Made by a program: the position numbers and the translations under genes. Of a stretch of DNA of 64,000 bases, positions 58,857 through 64,000 are shown piece after piece. Each line of letters opens with the position of its first letter. Position 1 is the first letter of the stretch. Below the pieces are notes generated by a model. That model was given only the letters and a program-made list of their open reading frames with translations, was not told the origin of the DNA and did not search any database. The stretch is from Bryopsis sp. KO-2023 (lineage: Eukaryota; Chlorophyta; Ulvophyceae; Bryopsidales; Bryopsidaceae), in contig BSYQ01000007.1 in assembly GCA_030272585.1 (NCBI GenBank), positions 2,980,001 to 3,044,000 on the forward strand, given 5' to 3'.

Positions 58857-61800
58857 TCACCTTTGAACAGAGTTTGGAGGTGCTTCTGTGTTCTGAGACT
58901 CTGTGACCTGCGTCGAAGTCCAGCTTTTTTGTGTTGCACTTTCTGAGTTGGAGTCATCCTCGTCAAAGTCGTCATCGTCCCCATAGATTCTCAATGAAGG
59001 CCTTACAGCTGGTGATGTAGGTGTCACTGAGCCATCAAGGTCTGGTTCGCAATAGGAATTGGATCTGCAACATGCGTCGTACTGTTGAGGTCACAGGTTA
59101 GGTGTTTCAGAAGGGTTCTTGCAATTTCTGTCAGAAAGGGTCTTGTAATTTCTGAAACATGCGGTTTGACGTTGTCTTTCAAGGCTTACTGGGGTGCATG
59201 GGGACTCCTGGTGCCAATTGATGTTGCTGTTCTAGATGAAGAGGATTGGGCAAGGGATGTTTCAGACTGTACAGTAGATGCCGGTGAGTGGGGACGACTC
59301 TGGTCAGTCAACTCCTCTTCAGAGTTGCCGTCCATGTCTGTAAAGAACAGTTACAAACACAATCACTGAAAGAATATGAGATGGTGTGCTGAGTGCCAGG
59401 TCAGCCGCAACAGATTCTTACCAGGAACGTCAGGTTGACAGGACTGGATGGGCAAGCTGTGTGCACGTCCAATTTCGGGATCATGCTGAGGATGTGTGCT
59501 TGATTGCAACAAAGACCTGGAGGATACATCCAGAGTTATCTGATATTAGATGGTCAGAGGACCAGGGGTGTAAAGGGTGATCTCACTAGGTTGTATCATA
59601 TCCTGACCTTTGTTTCACAAGACCTTGTGCAAGCGGACCCACAGCATCCCACTGGTGATCACTGGGAGGAAGTGGATCATCCCGAATCGGCATGTTCAAG
59701 TCTCTTTGCTGAAAACTGAGCTCCTGTGAAGAAGTGCGTCGCTGGCCATGCAGACCTGGTGCCTGCTGTGGAGACGGAAGGGAGCGATGCAGATGAAATG
59801 CCAGGGTTTTGTGCAGAGATCTGTATCGAGCTTGCTTGTCCCTCGGAAGGGCCTCCATGATTTGTTCCCTCTTCAATTCAAGATGTCTGGTTGCCACAGC
59901 ATATTCTGCATCGGAAAGGCATTTCCAGGCAGGATTGATGCCCATCTTGTGATACTCACGCCAAACCATGTCTTCCAGGTTGGAAGAGATTGTCGGGAAC
60001 GCGGAAGCATGTTCCTGGAGGTTTCAGCTTCTGGCGTCAAACACTTGCAATAGGAATATATCTGCCCTTATTTTCAAATCGGTTCTCTGCACATGAGGGC
60101 TGCGAGAGGCTGTCAGCCCAGTTTAGTACATTTCGAGGGACATCTTGCAGATTGGAGGACAGATGTTGTTTTTTCAGCAATACTTGAGTGTCTGGGAAGG
60201 AAAACCCGACAGTGGTTTTTGCTCAGAGTAAGACCCAGTCTTGTCACAGGATCGCATGGCATCTATGATCGAGCCTTACCTTGGCCGAGTGTGGTTCCAT
60301 CGACCGAACCGCCATATTTCCAGGGAACTCGAAAGAATACTTTTCTTCGAATGTCTTGAGGTCTGTTTCTGAGATCTGAGCTTGCTCTTCAGTCACAACA
60401 CGACCCCTTGCCACCAAAACATGCACCTGGGCCTTCGACAGAGAATTCGCATTTGATTGGAACTCTGTGCTTCTCTGGCTGTTTTCCACAATTTGCACAA
60501 GACATGAACGTCAGCACAGGGTTGATGCTGAGGGCCTCAAAAAGTCTTGGACAGTGTTACCTGAAATGGCCTCTTTTTGACTTATTGCAGTTATTGGTTA
60601 CCTGAAAGGGGCTGCCCCATTGTAAACACTTTCCACGCGCACGAGTCTTTGGAGGGGAGGGTCTTCCACATTTTTGGATGGCTCCGGGACTGGCGGGGAG
60701 CACCAACTGGAAACACTACAACACATAACACAGGAGACATGGTCATTTAGAACATGGGTGAATTCATCTGAGCTGGTCTAGACCTCATGGAAATGTGAAT
60801 GAAAATCCTCAATGTCTTGGTGAAGGTTATGTTCACCTGGGAGTTGTGGATTCTCCGGCTTCTCCCTCCTGTGAGGGTGGTCTGATTTCTTTTTTTGGAG
60901 CCTGGGCATGTGATGGGAGGATATTGCTACCTGAAATCTGCCAAAAAAATGAAAACCACACATTCCATATGTCGGTATGCACGCTGGAACCCTATTTGCT
61001 GAAGGGGAGTGTGGGACTCATGGTCGACACCTGGCTTTCTTGAGAAGGCACCCTTTCTTTTCCACTGAGATCTTTGTCAGTAGTGTCTTCCTTGGGGAAA
61101 CTCGCATGTCGCACAAGAGCAGCCTTGCTACATCGTTTATTGAGCCTCTCCACTTCCATTCTGAAAATAACCAAGCGAAACACATCTCAAAATGAGTGGC
61201 AATGACAGTTTGTGAATCAGTTTGGGTGAGTTGTTTTTTTTGGCCCCTGTCACCTGAGATCCTCATTTTCTTTTTCTAGTTGCTTGATTTCCTCCTTGGC
61301 CACTCGGTTGTACTTTTCAGCTGAATCCAGTTCTGCCTCCAAATGTTGATTTCTATCTCTCAATCGCTGGATCGTCGCGTTTGACTGCCCTTCATTTCTT
61401 GTCTGATCGGCAGGATTCTTCTTATTTTCTGACCCCTCTGATTTTATTCTCAGCTCGTTCTCATCTGTACCACCGTCATCACAATGAGTGCTGCCATAAT
61501 CATAATATGTTTGGGGGATCTGGTGGCATGTGGGTGTGGGGTTTTGCCTGTCACCTTGAAGCTCTCTGGAAAGCTTCTTGCTCCTGTTGAGTTCTCTCTC
61601 CAACTCACCCACCTGAGTTTTCAGAAGATCGTTGTCCCTTTGAAGGACCCGAACTTGGCTGAAGAAACAAAATAAAGTTAGAGTGTATTTTGTTATCGCC
61701 GATACAATGAGTTTATGTCAAGGGGCAAGACTTGTGGGATCCTCACCCTGTGCCATCCAGCAACAGTCCTCTTTCTGGAAGGACAAGGTTTTCCTTCTCC

Positions 61801-63378
61801 AAGGAGCTGAGTTTCCGCATGAGTTCCACAACCTTCAGCTGGGCTCCAGATTTTGCCTCGCCAAGGGATCTGCACACCACTGAAGGTGTCATTTCTGTGA
61901 CGAGCATAAGAGTGCATTGATTGTATTTTTCCTTGCAGGTCCTTCAGCTGGTGACTGTATACCTCAGCTGTTCATTTGCTTGTCTCAGTTTGTCCTTCAG
62001 CTGTTGATTCACTTCAAGATTGAAGACCAGAGACCTGAGAATTTGATCCCCATGTCAATAGAATTGATAGATGTTGCAGCTGAGCTCTGAAGGGCAGAGT
62101 TTCTTTTTCACAGGAGTGCTACCTATCAGTTGGTTTGTCAGTGGGTGGAAGGGTGCTGTACTCTCCAGGTCGTCGATATGAACCTAGATAGAAGTGATGA
62201 ACAGTGGGATTGTCACTTGAGGTTTCAATTCAATGAAAACCTTTCGTTCCTTGCACCCCCAAGCTGACTGGATTTTCCACTTACACTCTTTCAGCTTCTC
62301 CAGAGACTCATTTATTTGGTGAACTTGATCCTGTAGCTCCCTTCTTTCGGCCTTCAGAGTGTTGCATTCTTTGAGAGTGCGGGTGAGCTGATTGTCATAG
62401 GTGGAATTCTCCTGAGAAGAACAGATCATTTCAATTGAGTGATCGGGTTCTTTACGTGTTTGTGAGGAAATCTGTGTGACTTACAGCAGTGTCCCGATCC
62501 CTGCAAGAGGTGTCCAGGGTTTCATTGACATCATTGGTAAGCTTTTGTGTTGGGTTTCTCTCTACGGGTGGAGGATGTTGTGGAATCTTGATTGGGATCT
62601 TTTCTCGGTGGCCAACTTCACATCCAGCAAGGAGTTCATATGTGCGAAGGGCCCTTCGTGCTTGTCTGAGCTCCCGTCTGTACAATTTCAGGCTGGCACT
62701 CTGTTCACGCAGTCTGACTCGACATGCTGACAAATGCCTTCCAATTTGCCCCCTTGAAAGAATGCAGCACACCAGGGTGTGAGAAAAGTTTGGGACATGT
62801 GACCTCAAACACATGAGGAGGTGTGTTTGGCAGGATTTTCGTTTCGTAATGGAAATTTTCGATCGATTGGTGGAGTGTGTACCTCTCTTCCTGGTAGAAA
62901 CTGCATTGAGTGGAAAGTGTGTCCTGAACATACAGGAGATACTCGATGATGAGCTGTGACAGCCTGAAAATCTTGACGAAGTTCGTCTCTGTGAGAGTCA
63001 TGGGGTCTTCAGCCTCCAAATCCCCAAATGCTATTGCAGGGACCAATTCATCCAGCACTTGCACATCAGTGCTTAATATCTGAGGAAAAGACAACCTGAG
63101 TTGTGCCCTGCGGTCGATATTTCTTCGACTCGACAAATACACGTCTCGGAGCCCGTCTCCGAACCCACCAGTTTGCGAATATCCACGCCATGCAACATTC
63201 TCCAGTCGATTCTTATCCTCTGATTAGCGAAAGCAAAGGGGATTGGTGGGGGCAGCACCAGTGGACGTGTGTATTTTCCATTCAAAGACGCTTCCTCTGA
63301 TGATAGAGTTGTGAAGTGCTGGGATTTCGACGAGTTATTGTAAACAGCGGCAATCTTGGGTGTGGTGGTGGGCTCCAT
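58857..63378 (-). CDS. DZIP1: DZIP1/Iguana-family ciliary basal-body protein
   Basis: Exons 63169-63378, 62883-63079 and 62485-62752 join in phase. Further coiled-coil exons follow in about 62280-62410, 61255-61610, 61030-61185, 60290-60490 and 59610-59970. The terminal acidic exon ends at a stop at 58857 (GDDDDFDEDDSNSES). The middle exon boundaries were not all resolved. DZIP1 acts at the centriole and basal body in cilium formation. Seen: the N-terminal Dzip domain, RIRIDWRMLHGVDIRKL, then LTETNFVKIFRLSQLIIEYLL; then long Glu/Lys/Arg/Leu helices (RLREQSASLKLYRRELRQAR). The C2H2 zinc finger of animal DZIP1 is not evident; the exon that should follow reads GQIGRHLSACRVRL. This gene implies a flagellated cell. 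Confidence 0.78.
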
Positions 63379-63553
63379 CAGGGCAGAGGTGTCCCAACAT
63401 GCGCTCGGAACAATGCAGAGCAGTGGTCAAATACGCTTCGAATCTCAGCATAATTAATGGATTTACCGTATTTATTACATCATTGCGTGCCAAGACCAAA
63501 AAAAAAGCAAATAGACGACGTCCCGATCCCAGTGGACGCTGTCTTGGTGTGCA
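63379..63553. promoter_or_regulatory. bidirectional upstream region of DZIP1 and TMCO1
   Basis: The divergent start codons are 175 bp apart, so promoters and 5' UTRs are shared or overlapping. Confidence 0.45.
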
Positions 63554-64000
63554 ATGGCGTTCTCCTACGATAGTTTGCTGATCATGGTGCTTTCTTGCGT
63601 GTCTGGTCTGCTGGCTGAAGGTCTATGCTGGCTGTTTATCTATCGCACGACCAGCTATCGGCGTCTGGAAGCCGAGATGGATAGGGCAAGTCGAAAGCTC
63701 GAGGTCGCCAAAAGCACGCCCAACACTGGGGTCAAGAAACAGAAAAAGGGCCAGAGAGTGGAAGAGCTTATGAAAGCTTCGAAAGGAGAGGTTTTCAAGG
63801 TTCAAATGAAGACAAGCCTCGTGGTGAGCAGAACTTCTGTATCTGTCGATTTCAAGGCTTATGGTGTGCTCTTCTGTCTTTTTGTGACTGGGCTGTCGTT
63901 CCTTTTCTGCAGACTGGTTTTGCCTTGATCGTCTTCTTCAATCTGCTGACACAGCTGTAGGTGGTATGGAGTGATGATATGCTCTTTTCAGTTAATTTAC
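63554..64000 (+). CDS. TMCO1: TMCO1 homologue (ER membrane, Oxa1 superfamily), partial at window end
   Basis: Exon 1 is 63554-63823 and exon 2 begins at 63913, with a donor at about 63957 (CAGCT|GTAGGT); the rest lies beyond the window. TMCO1 is an ER membrane protein of the Get1/EMC3/YidC fold, part of the translocon that assembles multispanning proteins, also reported as a calcium-load channel. Seen: N-terminal span ending LAEGLCWLFIYRT, then SYRRLEAEMDRASRKLE coiled coil, a Lys-rich linker and KVQMKTSLV just before the next span (TGFALIVFFNLLTQL). The match to TMCO1 is colinear. Confidence 0.9.

Noticed and set aside
62705-62880. C2H2 zinc finger of DZIP1 (TCPKLFSHPG)
   Set aside because: This segment is in the intron of the phase-consistent model; the exon begins at 62752 in another frame.

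Overview
The window is nuclear DNA of a photosynthetic, ciliated eukaryote, most likely a green-lineage flagellate alga. Genes are dense and split by short GT-AG introns. A complete thylakoid-type FtsH protease of the FTSH1/5 class, preceded by a simple transit-peptide-like leader, indicates a primary plastid. A DZIP1-family ciliary protein indicates a flagellum. A type II (MEF2-like) MADS-box gene, Ku70, Nup93, MED11 and RPT6 are general eukaryotic genes. I cannot name the species; a prasinophyte or an early-diverging streptophyte alga would fit.

Layout: 180-3239 (-) PCMT-like methyltransferase; 3719-4497 (+) small type I membrane protein; 5697-10135 (-) PELP1/RIX1-like ribosome biogenesis protein; 10395-14515 (+) plastid-type leucine-rich-repeat protein; 15606-19233 (-) Ku70; 19523-22147 (+) proteasome ATPase RPT6; 24137-26704 (+) MADS-box factor; 26705-30508 gene-free low-complexity DNA; 30509-37728 a Ty3/gypsy LTR retrotransposon with two nested elements; 38736-41927 (+) Nup93; 42558-44350 (-) VTT-domain (TVP38/TMEM64) protein; 45974-47943 (-) F-box/WD40 protein; 48689-49369 (+) HSBP1; 49732-50938 (-) unknown gene; 51426-54380 (+) FtsH; 55189-56139 (+) PPCS; 56555-57341 (-) mitochondrial bL32m; 57475-58133 (+) MED11; 58857-63378 (-) DZIP1-like; 63554 to the window end (+) TMCO1.

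For most genes I derived exon boundaries by hand. The reading phase closes across every junction for PCMT, the LRR gene, Ku70, RPT6, MADS, Nup93, VTT, F-box/WD40, FtsH, bL32m and MED11, which is strong internal support for those models. Genes alternate in strand almost perfectly, so most share a short divergent upstream region with one neighbour and a convergent 3' region with the other. They are housekeeping genes from different pathways, not an operon-like set.

The most unusual region is the retrotransposon. Its two 171-bp LTRs read as identical and are flanked by a 4-bp GAAT duplication, so it is young. Yet between its protease ORF and its reverse transcriptase/integrase ORF sit two non-coding insertions. 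Each has terminal inverted repeats, 8-9 bp direct repeats at the target, a core built of one short word repeated on both strands (GATCGG-type in one, CCGTAAC-type in the other) and tRNA-like A/B-box sequence. A third palindromic element (TGGCCC-type) lies just upstream of Nup93. These look like a small class of non-autonomous, hAT-like elements and are my main candidate for something undescribed.
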